Of a DNA stretch of 64,000 nucleotides, positions 17,742-26,275 are shown piece after piece (the first letter of the stretch is position 1; each line of letters opens with the position of its first letter). The notes beneath the pieces were generated by a model that saw only the letters and a program-made list of their open reading frames with translations, made no database searches and was not told the origin of the DNA. The DNA lies in NCBI GenBank assembly GCA_020852255.1, contig JADZBD010000016.1, forward strand, positions 1-64,000, in the 5' to 3' direction. The position numbers and the translations under genes were made by a program. This stretch comes from Bacteroidia bacterium. GTDB lineage: Bacteria > Bacteroidota > Bacteroidia > JADZBD01.

Positions 17742-19364
17742 TCAGAAGAAAACAGGTTCTTTATATTCCCCGTAAACTTCCTTCAGCACACCGACAATCT
17801 CTCCCACGCTGGCATAATTCTTCACTGCATTAATTGTTGCAGGCATCAGATTCTTATTTTCCTTTGCATCTATACGCAATTTTTCGAGTGCCGCATTAAC
17901 TTTTGCTGCATCTCTGATTGTACGAATCTTCTTCAACTTGCTTATCTGGTCTTCGGCGGCTTTCGTATTGTACGGGTGAAACTCTACTGTTTTTGCTTCC
18001 TCTTCCTTCCGGAAACAATTGACCCCCACTTTAAGAATATTTCCGTCTTGCATCGCTTTTTCACGTAAATAAGCCTGTTCCGAAACAGCTTTCTGTATCT
18101 TACCTTCTGTAACGGCTTTGATGATGCCTCCCCACTCATCCACCTTCTTCATTTCGGAACGGATCAATACTTCAAACTGATTTGTAAGTGTTTCCACATA
18201 GTACGACCCGCCCAGAGGATCCACGGTATCACATACCCCCATCTCATGAATCATAATCTGCATAGTTCGTAACGCAATCTCTGCAGATTTTTCTGTTGGT
18301 ATAGTAAACGCTTCGTCGTATGTGCAAAGCGCCATGGTTTGAGTGCCTGACAAAGCAGAAATCAGTGCGTAATATGCTGTACGCACAATATTGTTTTCCG
18401 GCTGCTCTTTAGTGAGCCCGGCACCGCCGCCGCCGGCAATCATACGCATCCAGCCCGACTCCTCTTTTTTTGCCTGGTACTCCTCCTTCATGATTTTTGC
18501 CCACAACCTGCGGCCCCCTCTGAATTTCGCGATCTGTTCGAACAGATTGCCGTAAATATCAAAGTTATATGAGAGGCGGGAAGCGAATTCGTCTATATTA
18601 ATCCCTCTTCTGATCGTTTCATCTGAGTAAGCTTTCGCAATGCAGAAGGCATAGGCCATCTCCTGCACCGGATTTGCCCCACTTTCACGAATATGATAAC
18701 CGCAAACACTCACGGGCGAATACCGGGGAATATTTTTCGCACAATATTCGATGGTATCAACCACCAGTTTCACGGAGTGATTAACGGGAAATATCCAGGT
18801 TCCCCGTCCGATGAATTCCTTAAGAATATCATTTTGCGCGGTACCCCTGAGTTCGCTCAGGTTGTATCCTCTTTTTTCCGCCAGAGCAAAGTACATCGCC
18901 ATTATCACCAAAGCAGAACCGTTAATGGTCATGGAAACGGTGATCTTTTCCAGATCGATATCTCTGAACGCAATTTCAAAATCTTCCAGCGTATCAACCG
19001 ACATGCCAACTCTTCCTACTTCCCCTTTCGCTCTCGGATCATCGGAATCCAGTCCGCACTGTGTTGGGAGATCGAAAGCCACATTGAGTCCGTTCTGACC
19101 ATTCCGGATAAGGAATTTGAACCTTTCATTGGACTCCTCAGGTGAAGCGAACCCTGCATACTGACGGATGGTAAAGGGTCGTTTCCGGTACATCAGGGGA
19201 TGAATTCCCCTTGTAAACGGGAACGCTCCCGGTTTTTCCTGCTCGCCTTCAGGGTTAGTACGGATCACATCTTCCCGTGTATAAAGGGGTTTTACCTCGA
19301 CACCTGATTCCAGGATCACCTGATTCAACTCAGTTGCTTTGGGTTTTATGCTTTCTTTCTGCAT
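17742..19364 (-). CDS. B12-dependent acyl-CoA mutase, catalytic (large) subunit
   Basis: A 540-residue TIM-barrel subunit of the methylmalonyl-CoA mutase family without the C-terminal cobalamin domain, which is encoded separately three genes upstream. The key residues of methylmalonyl-CoA mutase from Propionibacterium (Tyr89, Arg207, His244) are all retained as Tyr69 (RQYAGF), Arg187 (FIGRGTW) and His224 (GYHIRESG), with a constant offset of 20. Isobutyryl- and hydroxyisobutyryl-CoA mutases change the first two. Retention of the carboxylate-binding Arg points to a succinyl/malonyl-type substrate. In this operon (2-aminophenyl)succinyl-CoA to (2-aminobenzyl)malonyl-CoA fits. Plain methylmalonyl-CoA mutase is the main alternative. 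Confidence 0.93.
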   Translation of the reverse strand: MQKESIKPKATELNQVILESGVEVKPLYTREDVIRTNPEGEQEKPGAFPFTRGIHPLMYRKRPFTIRQYAGFASPEESNERFKFLIRNGQNGLNVAFDLPTQCGLDSDDPRAKGEVGRVGMSVDTLEDFEIAFRDIDLEKITVSMTINGSALVIMAMYFALAEKRGYNLSELRGTAQNDILKEFIGRGTWIFPVNHSVKLVVDTIEYCAKNIPRYSPVSVCGYHIRESGANPVQEMAYAFCIAKAYSDETIRRGINIDEFASRLSYNFDIYGNLFEQIAKFRGGRRLWAKIMKEEYQAKKEESGWMRMIAGGGGAGLTKEQPENNIVRTAYYALISALSGTQTMALCTYDEAFTIPTEKSAEIALRTMQIMIHEMGVCDTVDPLGGSYYVETLTNQFEVLIRSEMKKVDEWGGIIKAVTEGKIQKAVSEQAYLREKAMQDGNILKVGVNCFRKEEEAKTVEFHPYNTKAAEDQISKLKKIRTIRDAAKVNAALEKLRIDAKENKNLMPATINAVKNYASVGEIVGVLKEVYGEYKEPVFF

Positions 19365-19374
19365 GTTGTTCAGT

Positions 19375-21459
19375 TCAGTTTCCCATTACTTTGTCATATT
19401 CACTTCCTACCCGTCCCTTTCTGCACTGGGGAGACACCATAAACTTAGCGGAGATCTTTGCCTGAACAGTGATCGCATCTTTAAGATCTGCTTTACAGGA
19501 GTCTTCGATACATTTGGCAATTGCACGCACCGACTCGGAATTTCCGTTTGCACCGGCGATGTATTTATCACTGATCACCAACTTGGTTACAGGGCCTTCC
19601 TCCACTTTGCGCATGGGCAGGGCCGATTCTCCCTTCTCCATGATTTTCCAGGCCATAGCCAAATTTTTCTCCAGCGAATCAGAATAATCGGCGAACCAAC
19701 CTACGGTTTCACCGGCCTTCACCTGCTTACCAACCAGAAGCATGTCGATCAGTTTCTGACGGTCAGCAGGGCGTGCCTTTCGGATAGCCCAGTGGCAACC
19801 CTCCATTCCAGGCACCACAGGCAACGTTACCTCCGGCATAGAAAGTACGGTATCTTTTGTTGCAAATAAATAATGGCAATGCATCATAAGTTCCAGCATG
19901 CCTCCCATGCATCGCTTTCCGCTGATAAATCCAACGGAAATGTCGAATTCAGAATGCAGCCTCCGGGCTGTTTTTGACCATGAATAGGCCACGTCCTGTC
20001 CTGCTTTCTCATCGGTTATAGCCGGGAAGAACTCTGTGGTGTCTGCACCCACCATTTGAGTGGAGAAGTGGAAGTCGCCGGTAACAATAACTCTGCGGAT
20101 TTTATTCTTCTTGAGCCAATCGATCGCCCTGTTCAATTCTTCATTCACATCGCTGTTGTAGCTTTCACGTGAAAGTGTAATCACACCGGTTTTTCCATTG
20201 TGTTCAGCATTGACATACAACTGCTGCCATTCCGGGCTGTTAATCTTTTTTAATACCTCGGGGTACCATTTTGTTTTTGCGGCCTCCGGATGATATTTGT
20301 GGTAGGCCTTAATGGTCTGAAGCACTTTTGACTCACCCATACGACGTATCAGTGCCAGCATGCCGCGAGTAAACTGAGCGCACAGTTCTCCGATGGAATT
20401 CATAGTAGTCAGATCGCTGCGCTGTTCGTGGATCATGATGGTGGTCATCTGAAATAAAGCACCCTGAATCATCACCCTCAGCATTTCCTTTTCTTCCTCA
20501 TTCATCGTCCAGTTCACCAGCGGCCGGAAATGATCCAAGGGATACCAGTTCATTCCGCTGTCTTTATGTTCTACCAGATTGGCCGCCGGAGCGAACAGCG
20601 GGCCGTATTCCAGACTAAGATGATGGAGGCAGGACCAGGTAAGAAAGTTGGAGCCTTTAGCACCAATTGCATCATGCGCACGGAAAGGGTTGGGGCCTAC
20701 CAACTGCCGGATATATTTATCCAGTTTCCAATACGGCATATTAGTCTTTTCTGCAAAACGCACACCGGCGTTCATCAAACCGCAGAAGAATACATCAAGT
20801 ACAAAGGACCAGTCGTCGCTTACCTGCATGGGAATCAGTCCCATTGACCATAAGAGCCGGGTTTGATCAGAAACCTTTCCTTCCACGATTTCAAATATTT
20901 TATTGATTTCGTGAGGGAAAGCCGGATGGGCAATACCAACACCCAATTGGGAAGCAGGAAATCCGGATGTAACGGACCAGATATGGATGCCGGGAAACTC
21001 CTTCCTGAACAGCTTATAATGATCTTTTTTAAGTTCCAGCTTTTCGGGGATGGCTTCCAGCAGGAACTTAGGCTGGTAACGCTTCAAATCCGCGGGCAAT
21101 GATTTCCCATCGTAACTCAGCCGAATAATATTTTTCATAATATTATCAGCGCCTGCTTTACCAAAAGCCTTTACGAGTCCGGAATATTGCTTGGAAATTC
21201 CGTCCGGTGAACCGGGAAGATCCAGCGCGATAATCGGCACACCATAGTCCAGCAGACGTGACGCGAACTGCATTACCTTTCCGGCACCTACAATACCATT
21301 GGCACCGGATATGATCATGGCACCACGTTTGCCTTCAGGTCCGAATACTTTAGTGACCATTTCTCCGGTACTTACCGGAAGCTGTCCATTTTGAAAAATA
21401 TCCATCACGCTTCCGAGTCCGAGCGATTCGAGGGTAGATTTTCTGAGCGATTGTTTCAT
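19375..21459 (-). CDS. 3-hydroxyacyl-CoA dehydrogenase / enoyl-CoA hydratase fusion
   Basis: A 694-residue two-domain beta-oxidation enzyme. The N-terminal half has the NAD-binding glycine motif GANGIVGAG (52-60) and an HADH-like segment IAHPAFPHEINK with the catalytic histidine, then SDQTRLLWSMGLIPMQVSDD. The C-terminal crotonase domain (about 430-620) shows the oxyanion-hole segments VGADTTEFF and GKRCMGGMLE and the second catalytic glutamate in MPEVTLPVVPG. The order dehydrogenase-then-hydratase is opposite to FadB. In the inferred route it hydrates 2-aminocinnamoyl-CoA and oxidises the hydroxyacyl product. Spacing is 12 bases from the thiolase gene and 10 from the mutase gene. Confidence 0.85.
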   Translation of the reverse strand: MKQSLRKSTLESLGLGSVMDIFQNGQLPVSTGEMVTKVFGPEGKRGAMIISGANGIVGAGKVMQFASRLLDYGVPIIALDLPGSPDGISKQYSGLVKAFGKAGADNIMKNIIRLSYDGKSLPADLKRYQPKFLLEAIPEKLELKKDHYKLFRKEFPGIHIWSVTSGFPASQLGVGIAHPAFPHEINKIFEIVEGKVSDQTRLLWSMGLIPMQVSDDWSFVLDVFFCGLMNAGVRFAEKTNMPYWKLDKYIRQLVGPNPFRAHDAIGAKGSNFLTWSCLHHLSLEYGPLFAPAANLVEHKDSGMNWYPLDHFRPLVNWTMNEEEKEMLRVMIQGALFQMTTIMIHEQRSDLTTMNSIGELCAQFTRGMLALIRRMGESKVLQTIKAYHKYHPEAAKTKWYPEVLKKINSPEWQQLYVNAEHNGKTGVITLSRESYNSDVNEELNRAIDWLKKNKIRRVIVTGDFHFSTQMVGADTTEFFPAITDEKAGQDVAYSWSKTARRLHSEFDISVGFISGKRCMGGMLELMMHCHYLFATKDTVLSMPEVTLPVVPGMEGCHWAIRKARPADRQKLIDMLLVGKQVKAGETVGWFADYSDSLEKNLAMAWKIMEKGESALPMRKVEEGPVTKLVISDKYIAGANGNSESVRAIAKCIEDSCKADLKDAITVQAKISAKFMVSPQCRKGRVGSEYDKVMGN

Positions 21460-21471
21460 GTTTATCTTCTT

Positions 21472-22665
21472 TTAATCAACTTTAAAAACCGATGCAATTC
21501 CAACGTCTCCGGCAGCGCAGCCGAAGATGAGCACATACCCGCCTCCAATATCTACAGCCTCCTCAAGTGCTTCAATGGTTACGCGTGTAAGGGTTGGACC
21601 CTGGGGGTGACCAAACACGAGAGGGCAACCGTTATTATTCATTTTTCGCCAATCATAATTCATCACTTTTGCAAATACGGCGTCATTGATCGCAAATGGG
21701 TTGTGGTCTTTAATCACGGCCATATCTTTCAATTTGAGTCCTGTAAGCTCAAGTACCTTCTGAACAGCCAGCGCCGGTGCCTCAGGCATGCAGGACGCCC
21801 CTGCTCTCACCTCTGCCTTACCTACGAATGTTATTTCCACCTCCGGCTTCCGGCTAAGCGATTTTGCTTTTTCGGGAGAACATACAATCAGGGTAGCCAT
21901 TCCGTCGGCTGCGTGGGTTTGAGTTCCACCGGTTACACAGGAATCAAGTTCACGCATGCCGCGCAAGGTGTCAAGGGAAATCTTCTTCACTCCCAGATCC
22001 TCCGATATTTTTCCCATTGATTTACCCTGCATATTCAGGACCTCGAGCGGGAAAGTTACCCTGTCCAGAAATCCGCTTTCCTTTCCCTTGAAATACTGTT
22101 CGTACCGGAACGCGGTCAGCTCATCCACTTCTTTTTTCGTAATTCCGTACTTTCTGGCCACATTACCCGCAGAGGTGATCATTGCTCTGCCTGTAGCTGG
22201 ATCAAAGCCAAAATTATCCCATACATCGCTGATCACTTCCGTTCTCCGGTAGGCCCGGCGCTCAGGAAAAACCCCGACGGGTGAATCACTGGTCCGGTCG
22301 AATGTGAGCACCCCTACCGCTTCACTTGCTCCGCTTTGCACTTGAGCACCCGCCAGTACGATGGCCTGTAATCCGGTAGCACACGCCTGTTCCATCTGAA
22401 AGCCCGGCACCCTGCGTCCCATGCAGCTGGCCACCACCGTAGCATTCCAGAATTTCCAGTGCCAGGGAACCGTTGAGCCGATGATGAGGTAATCGAGTTC
22501 AGAGAGGGGCATTTTCCGGCTGCCGTAAATCCGTGCCGCAGCCTCACCGGCAAACTGACCGATATTCACCTCTGCGAGAGGCGAGCTTTGCCATGCGGGG
22601 AAATAACTGCTACCCCACGTTCCGTAAGGAATTCTGGCATTGGGAAACATAACTGGTTTTTTCAT
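21472..22665 (-). CDS. Thiolase family protein (3-ketoacyl-CoA thiolase)
   Basis: A 397-residue thiolase. The nucleophilic Cys95 lies in MEQACATG, the histidine motif in GHPQGPT (His353), and the second cysteine in FGCAAGDVG (Cys383); KDHNPFA is the preceding active-site loop. Thiolases of this group cleave 3-ketoacyl-CoA with free CoA. In the operon it would release acetyl-CoA and 2-aminobenzoyl-CoA from the ketoacyl product of the preceding fusion enzyme. It overlaps the B12-binding subunit gene by 4 bases. The penultimate QGPT motif departs from the GHPLG/GHPIG form of standard acetyl-CoA acetyltransferases, consistent with an unusual acyl chain. Confidence 0.88.
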   Translation of the reverse strand: MKKPVMFPNARIPYGTWGSSYFPAWQSSPLAEVNIGQFAGEAAARIYGSRKMPLSELDYLIIGSTVPWHWKFWNATVVASCMGRRVPGFQMEQACATGLQAIVLAGAQVQSGASEAVGVLTFDRTSDSPVGVFPERRAYRRTEVISDVWDNFGFDPATGRAMITSAGNVARKYGITKKEVDELTAFRYEQYFKGKESGFLDRVTFPLEVLNMQGKSMGKISEDLGVKKISLDTLRGMRELDSCVTGGTQTHAADGMATLIVCSPEKAKSLSRKPEVEITFVGKAEVRAGASCMPEAPALAVQKVLELTGLKLKDMAVIKDHNPFAINDAVFAKVMNYDWRKMNNNGCPLVFGHPQGPTLTRVTIEALEEAVDIGGGYVLIFGCAAGDVGIASVFKVD

Positions 22666-23045
22666 TTTAGCATTGATTTAATATATCCAACAACGGTATT
22701 TATCTGAGTTCCGGTTGCAAAGGCGCGCGATGCTCCCGAATTTTCGAGCAGGGGAACATCCCCTGAAGGAATATTTCCGCCCACGATCCAGGGCGTTTTC
22801 AGCTGCTTCCGGTTCATCTCCGTGGCCATTTGTTCACAAAGTATCGCATGTGTACCGGAGAGAATAGAAAGGCCGATTACATCCGCCTTCTCTTTCATCG
22901 CTCGGTCCACTATTTCTTCCACAGACTTACGAAGGCCGGTATACACTACTTCGAAGCCTTCCTGCTTGAGGGCATGCGCAAGTACCTTAACGCCTACATC
23001 GTGGCCGTCAAGTCCGGGTTTGGCAAGTAAAACTTTCTTTCCCAT
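22662..23045 (-). CDS. B12-binding small subunit of acyl-CoA mutase
   Basis: A 127-residue cobalamin-binding Rossmann domain. The base-off/His-on motif DGHDVG carries the cobalt-ligating His15, with the supporting Asp13 and Lys9 equivalent to Asp608 and Lys604 of methylmalonyl-CoA mutase. LSILSGTH and VGGNIPSGD are the two other B12-contact loops. It pairs with the 540-residue catalytic subunit encoded three genes downstream. Separate large and small subunits are also typical of isobutyryl-CoA-type, hydroxyisobutyryl-CoA-type and archaeal enzymes. The start lies 2 bases after the acyl-CoA dehydrogenase stop. Confidence 0.93.
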   Translation of the reverse strand: MGKKVLLAKPGLDGHDVGVKVLAHALKQEGFEVVYTGLRKSVEEIVDRAMKEKADVIGLSILSGTHAILCEQMATEMNRKQLKTPWIVGGNIPSGDVPLLENSGASRAFATGTQINTVVGYIKSMLK

Positions 23046-23047
23046 AG

Positions 23048-24175
23048 TTATAATCCTAATTCCTTTGCAATATTGATTTTCAGTATTTCTGACGTGCCTC
23101 CTCCTATGAGTGTAAAACGTGCATCGCGGTAATAACGCTCCAGATTATATTCCATGGCATAACCATAGGACGCGAGGACCCGGCAAGCTTCATCGCATAT
23201 GCTCACGGCGTTCTCGGATGCAAGATATTTGGCGACCATGGCTTCTTTTTGCCGGGGCAAGTCCTTATCACTCATGGCGGCGGCATACAGCACATAGTTT
23301 CTGGCAGAATCAAGCCGGACAAACATTTCGGCGAGTTTCATTTGCATCGCCTGGAACTTTCCAATGGGTTTTCCGAACTGGACACGTGTTTTTGCGTAGG
23401 CAAGTGCCTCTGTGAACGCGGCATCTGCCACGCCCACAGCTATCGCAGCGGTCATAATCCGGATCTCTGCAAGAATTTGTCTGAGACAAGCCGTTCCACC
23501 ACCCGGTTCTCCCATCAGATACTCCGCCGGTATCTCCGCGTTCATGAAAGAAACCTCTGACGTAAGCGAGGCCTTTACTCCCATTTTTTCAATAGACTTC
23601 CCAATAGTAACACCTTTTGTATTGCGGGGAACAAAAAAAACGGATAGCTGATCGGACTGATCAATTTTGGCGAAAACCGTGAAAAAATCAGCTACAGGGG
23701 CTGAGGTCACCCAGGTTTTTGTGCCGTTCAGGCGAAAACCCTTCTCACAGGTAACCGCAGAAGTTTTCAGCGACATCAGATCACTTCCGGAGTCAGGTTC
23801 CGTCATGCAAATCCCGCCGATGAGCTCCCCACGGAGTGCAGGTTTAAAATACTGCTCCCGGATCTCCTTAATTCCAAAACGGTAAAGAAAATAGGTTCCC
23901 ATCAGTGATTGCATTGTACAGGCGGCCGCAAGGGATACCGATCCGCGGGCCAGTTCCATCACCGCCAGGCAATAGGATACCACATCCGCTCCGGATCCGC
24001 CTTCATTTTCCGGGTAGCGCATTCCGAAGAAACCAAGATTCCCGGCTTCGCGAAACAATTCGCGGGGAAACTCCTTTCTTTCGTCCATCAGTGCTGCCGC
24101 AGGCTTTACCTTCCGGTCTGTAAAATCCCGGAAAGTATCTCTGATTGTTCGTTGTATCTCATTCAGCTGCAGCAT
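23048..24175 (-). CDS. Acyl-CoA dehydrogenase with isovaleryl-CoA-dehydrogenase-type catalytic base
   Basis: A 375-residue FAD enzyme with the three standard domains; FAD/substrate motifs are CMTEPDSGSD (about 123-132) and TWVTSAP. The usual C-terminal catalytic glutamate (YEGTSEI) is replaced: the chain reads LIGGGTSEI with Gly359 there. Glu237 in LRQILAEIRIM lines up with the catalytic Glu254 of isovaleryl-CoA and Glu261 of long-chain acyl-CoA dehydrogenases, so it should be active with the base on helix G. In the inferred path it oxidises (2-aminobenzyl)malonyl-CoA, with loss of CO2, to 2-aminocinnamoyl-CoA. It lies 20 bases from ridA and 2 from the B12 subunit gene. Confidence 0.9.
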   Translation of the reverse strand: MLQLNEIQRTIRDTFRDFTDRKVKPAAALMDERKEFPRELFREAGNLGFFGMRYPENEGGSGADVVSYCLAVMELARGSVSLAAACTMQSLMGTYFLYRFGIKEIREQYFKPALRGELIGGICMTEPDSGSDLMSLKTSAVTCEKGFRLNGTKTWVTSAPVADFFTVFAKIDQSDQLSVFFVPRNTKGVTIGKSIEKMGVKASLTSEVSFMNAEIPAEYLMGEPGGGTACLRQILAEIRIMTAAIAVGVADAAFTEALAYAKTRVQFGKPIGKFQAMQMKLAEMFVRLDSARNYVLYAAAMSDKDLPRQKEAMVAKYLASENAVSICDEACRVLASYGYAMEYNLERYYRDARFTLIGGGTSEILKINIAKELGL

Positions 24176-24195
24176 GAACGCTTTTCATTTGGTAT

Positions 24196-24594
24196 TTACG
24201 GAATGACTACTGTTGCTTCGATTTCTATTACTGCCGGATGATCAAGCAAATCAACCACAAAGATCATACTCATTGCGGGATAATGATTTCCGATCAATTG
24301 TTTCCAGATCGCACCCAACTCCCTGCGTGAAGCGAGGTACTGGTCTCTGTCCTTGCAGAAACAAGTCATCCGGCAGATGTGTTCCGGCTTACCTCCCGCC
24401 TTATTTATAACAGCAAGAATATTTTTTAGTGCCTGTTCGAATTGGGGGACGAGCTTCTCGCTATGAAATTTCTCCTCCGGCGACCATCCCACCTGACCTG
24501 CGATAAACAATATTTTCTGCCCTGCAGCTAAAACGCCGTTACTATAACCTTTGGGTTTAGGCCATCCTTCGGGAAGAATAATTTCATGTTTCAT
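24196..24594 (-). CDS. RidA-family (YjgF/UK114) enamine/imine deaminase-like protein
   Basis: A 132-residue trimer-forming protein. RidA members hydrolyse reactive enamines and imines; the family hallmark region is seen in SNGVLAAGQKILFIAGQVGW and ICRMTCFCKDRDQY. The usual substrate-binding arginine of strict RidA (R105 in CN.R.ARPA) is not obvious at the C-terminus, which reads FVVDLLDHPAVIEIEATVVI, so it belongs to one of the divergent subgroups. Genes of this type recur in catabolic operons for nitrogen-containing rings. Here it may clear or hydrolyse imine/enamine by-products of oxindole opening. It is tightly linked to hyuB (2 bases). Confidence 0.88.
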   Translation of the reverse strand: MKHEIILPEGWPKPKGYSNGVLAAGQKILFIAGQVGWSPEEKFHSEKLVPQFEQALKNILAVINKAGGKPEHICRMTCFCKDRDQYLASRRELGAIWKQLIGNHYPAMSMIFVVDLLDHPAVIEIEATVVIP

Positions 24595-24596
24595 GG

Positions 24597-26273
24597 TTAT
24601 ATATTTTTCAGCCCATAAAGATTCCTGGCTGCCTTCTTGCTCACTACATCATTCTTCACATCCTTTCGAACCTGTTCTCTGTCTCTGCGTTTCGGATTTC
24701 CAAACCCACCTCCACCTCCGGCCACCTGCACATAGAGTGTTTTATCCGGTATCCCGTTAATAATGTCTTTACTCATTGGGACAATTTTCTTCCCGGAGGG
24801 ATATTTGAGTTCAATTTTATTTAACAGGCTGCCTTTCCCACCGAATAAACCATAATTTGGTTCTACATCTCCGTCTCCGAAGACCACCATCGTGGTATTA
24901 CCTCCACGAAGAAGAATTCTCGTAATGGTTCCTAATCCACCACGCCAGGTACCAACACCTCCGGAATCACAAAGGTATTCGTGCTGCTGGATAAGGTGAG
25001 GAGTTTGCTGCTCATACATCTCATAATCCTGATCCAGCACACCACCGGAAGCATCAATCATCCCGATGTGATCATACCCGTCGTTTCCCTGCAGCGCCCC
25101 GCTTCCACCCTTCATTCCGAGGAAGCAAATGTCTACATACTTCATGCCGTTACGCGGATGAATTCCGGTAAAAAGGGAGCAAAGAAGATGATTCCAGCCG
25201 GCAGTTATACGATCCGGCGCGGCAGGACCCAGCGCTTTAAAAATTGAATCTGCCACCTGAGGGCAGAGGTGATTTCCGAAAGTAGTAGCCGCAGGATACG
25301 AAGCATTCAGAATAGTTCCTTCAGGAACGATATAATGCAGGGGCTTAATCATGCCCTCATTATGCGGGAGGTTCGGATTAACAATCTGAAGGAATGTAAG
25401 CGTAATAGCGGAACAGGTAGAAGTATACGTTCCGTTCACAAAGCCCTTGGTCTGTGGAGAGGATTTAGAAAAATCAAACGTAATATCATCACCTTTCACA
25501 ATTATTTTTACGCGGATGGGAAAGCGGGAGCCTTTGTGTTTGCCGTCATAGTAAACCATGCTTTTCCCTTCATACACCCCACCGGGAATTTTTCTGATCT
25601 CAGCGCGCATCATTTTTTCTGTGCTATCAAACAAGGCATTGGTATGCGCATGGAAAACATCCAGACCATATTTTTCAACAAAAGCAGAAAGCCTGCGTTC
25701 CCCGAGTGTACAGGCGCCAATCTGGGCTTTGATGTCCTCTTGTACTATCTGAAGGCGTATGTTCGCAAAAATCAACGTCCAAACATCTTTTCTGAGTTTC
25801 CCTTTTTCATAGATTTTCACAGCAGGGATGCGTAACGCTTCCTGCCATACCTCGGTTGCGCCCGGATTGTAGCCTCCCTGAACCGCTCCGCCGATATCGG
25901 CCTGGTGGCCTTTCGCCGCACTCCAGCCAACGAGGGTATTTCGGAAGAAAATAGGTTTAAAAATAGCTACATCATTATTCTGATTCCCCATCGAGAAAAC
26001 GTCATTATGAATAATGACATCTCCTTCATGAATATCGTCTCCGTATTGTTTAATAATTTCCTTGCATACGGGACCCAGCGAGAAAGAAAGAATAGGAAGG
26101 TTTTCTGTCTGTTCCAGCATTTGTCCGGAAGCATCATAAAGCCCGGTAACGAAGTCCTTCGCCTCGCACAGGATGGGAGAGCGGGTAGTCTTTGTCAGTG
26201 AAATGCTCATTTCATCCGTAATGGACTTGAAAGCTCGCTGAAAAATCGATACAAGGATTGCGTCAACGGCCAT
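24597..26273 (-). CDS. HyuB-type subunit of ATP-dependent hydantoinase/oxoprolinase
   Basis: A 558-residue protein of the hydantoinase B/oxoprolinase family. It shows DEMSISLTKTTRSPILCEAKDF near the start (broken here by family-typical variation), GDVIIHNDVFSMGNQNNDV, and the glycine-rich end VAGGGGGFGNP. The partner HyuA gene lies 2 bases upstream. Family members use ATP to hydrolyse five-membered lactams (5-oxoproline, hydantoin) or to carboxylate ketones. The small extra subunits of acetone or acetophenone carboxylase are absent here, and the neighbouring genes suggest a lactam: opening of 2-oxindole-3-acetate to 2-aminophenylsuccinate, as proposed for the IaaCE proteins of Azoarcus/Aromatoleum. 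Confidence 0.88.
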   Translation of the reverse strand: MAVDAILVSIFQRAFKSITDEMSISLTKTTRSPILCEAKDFVTGLYDASGQMLEQTENLPILSFSLGPVCKEIIKQYGDDIHEGDVIIHNDVFSMGNQNNDVAIFKPIFFRNTLVGWSAAKGHQADIGGAVQGGYNPGATEVWQEALRIPAVKIYEKGKLRKDVWTLIFANIRLQIVQEDIKAQIGACTLGERRLSAFVEKYGLDVFHAHTNALFDSTEKMMRAEIRKIPGGVYEGKSMVYYDGKHKGSRFPIRVKIIVKGDDITFDFSKSSPQTKGFVNGTYTSTCSAITLTFLQIVNPNLPHNEGMIKPLHYIVPEGTILNASYPAATTFGNHLCPQVADSIFKALGPAAPDRITAGWNHLLCSLFTGIHPRNGMKYVDICFLGMKGGSGALQGNDGYDHIGMIDASGGVLDQDYEMYEQQTPHLIQQHEYLCDSGGVGTWRGGLGTITRILLRGGNTTMVVFGDGDVEPNYGLFGGKGSLLNKIELKYPSGKKIVPMSKDIINGIPDKTLYVQVAGGGGGFGNPKRRDREQVRKDVKNDVVSKKAARNLYGLKNI

Positions 26274-26275
26274 AG

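Noticed and set aside
21391-22020. Plus-strand open frame of 209 codons
   Set aside because: Antisense to the thiolase and the HADH/ECH fusion, whose active-site motifs are intact; composition is that of a shadow frame.
25269-25835. Plus-strand open frame of 188 codons
   Set aside because: Antisense within hyuB, no recognisable motif, no ribosome site.
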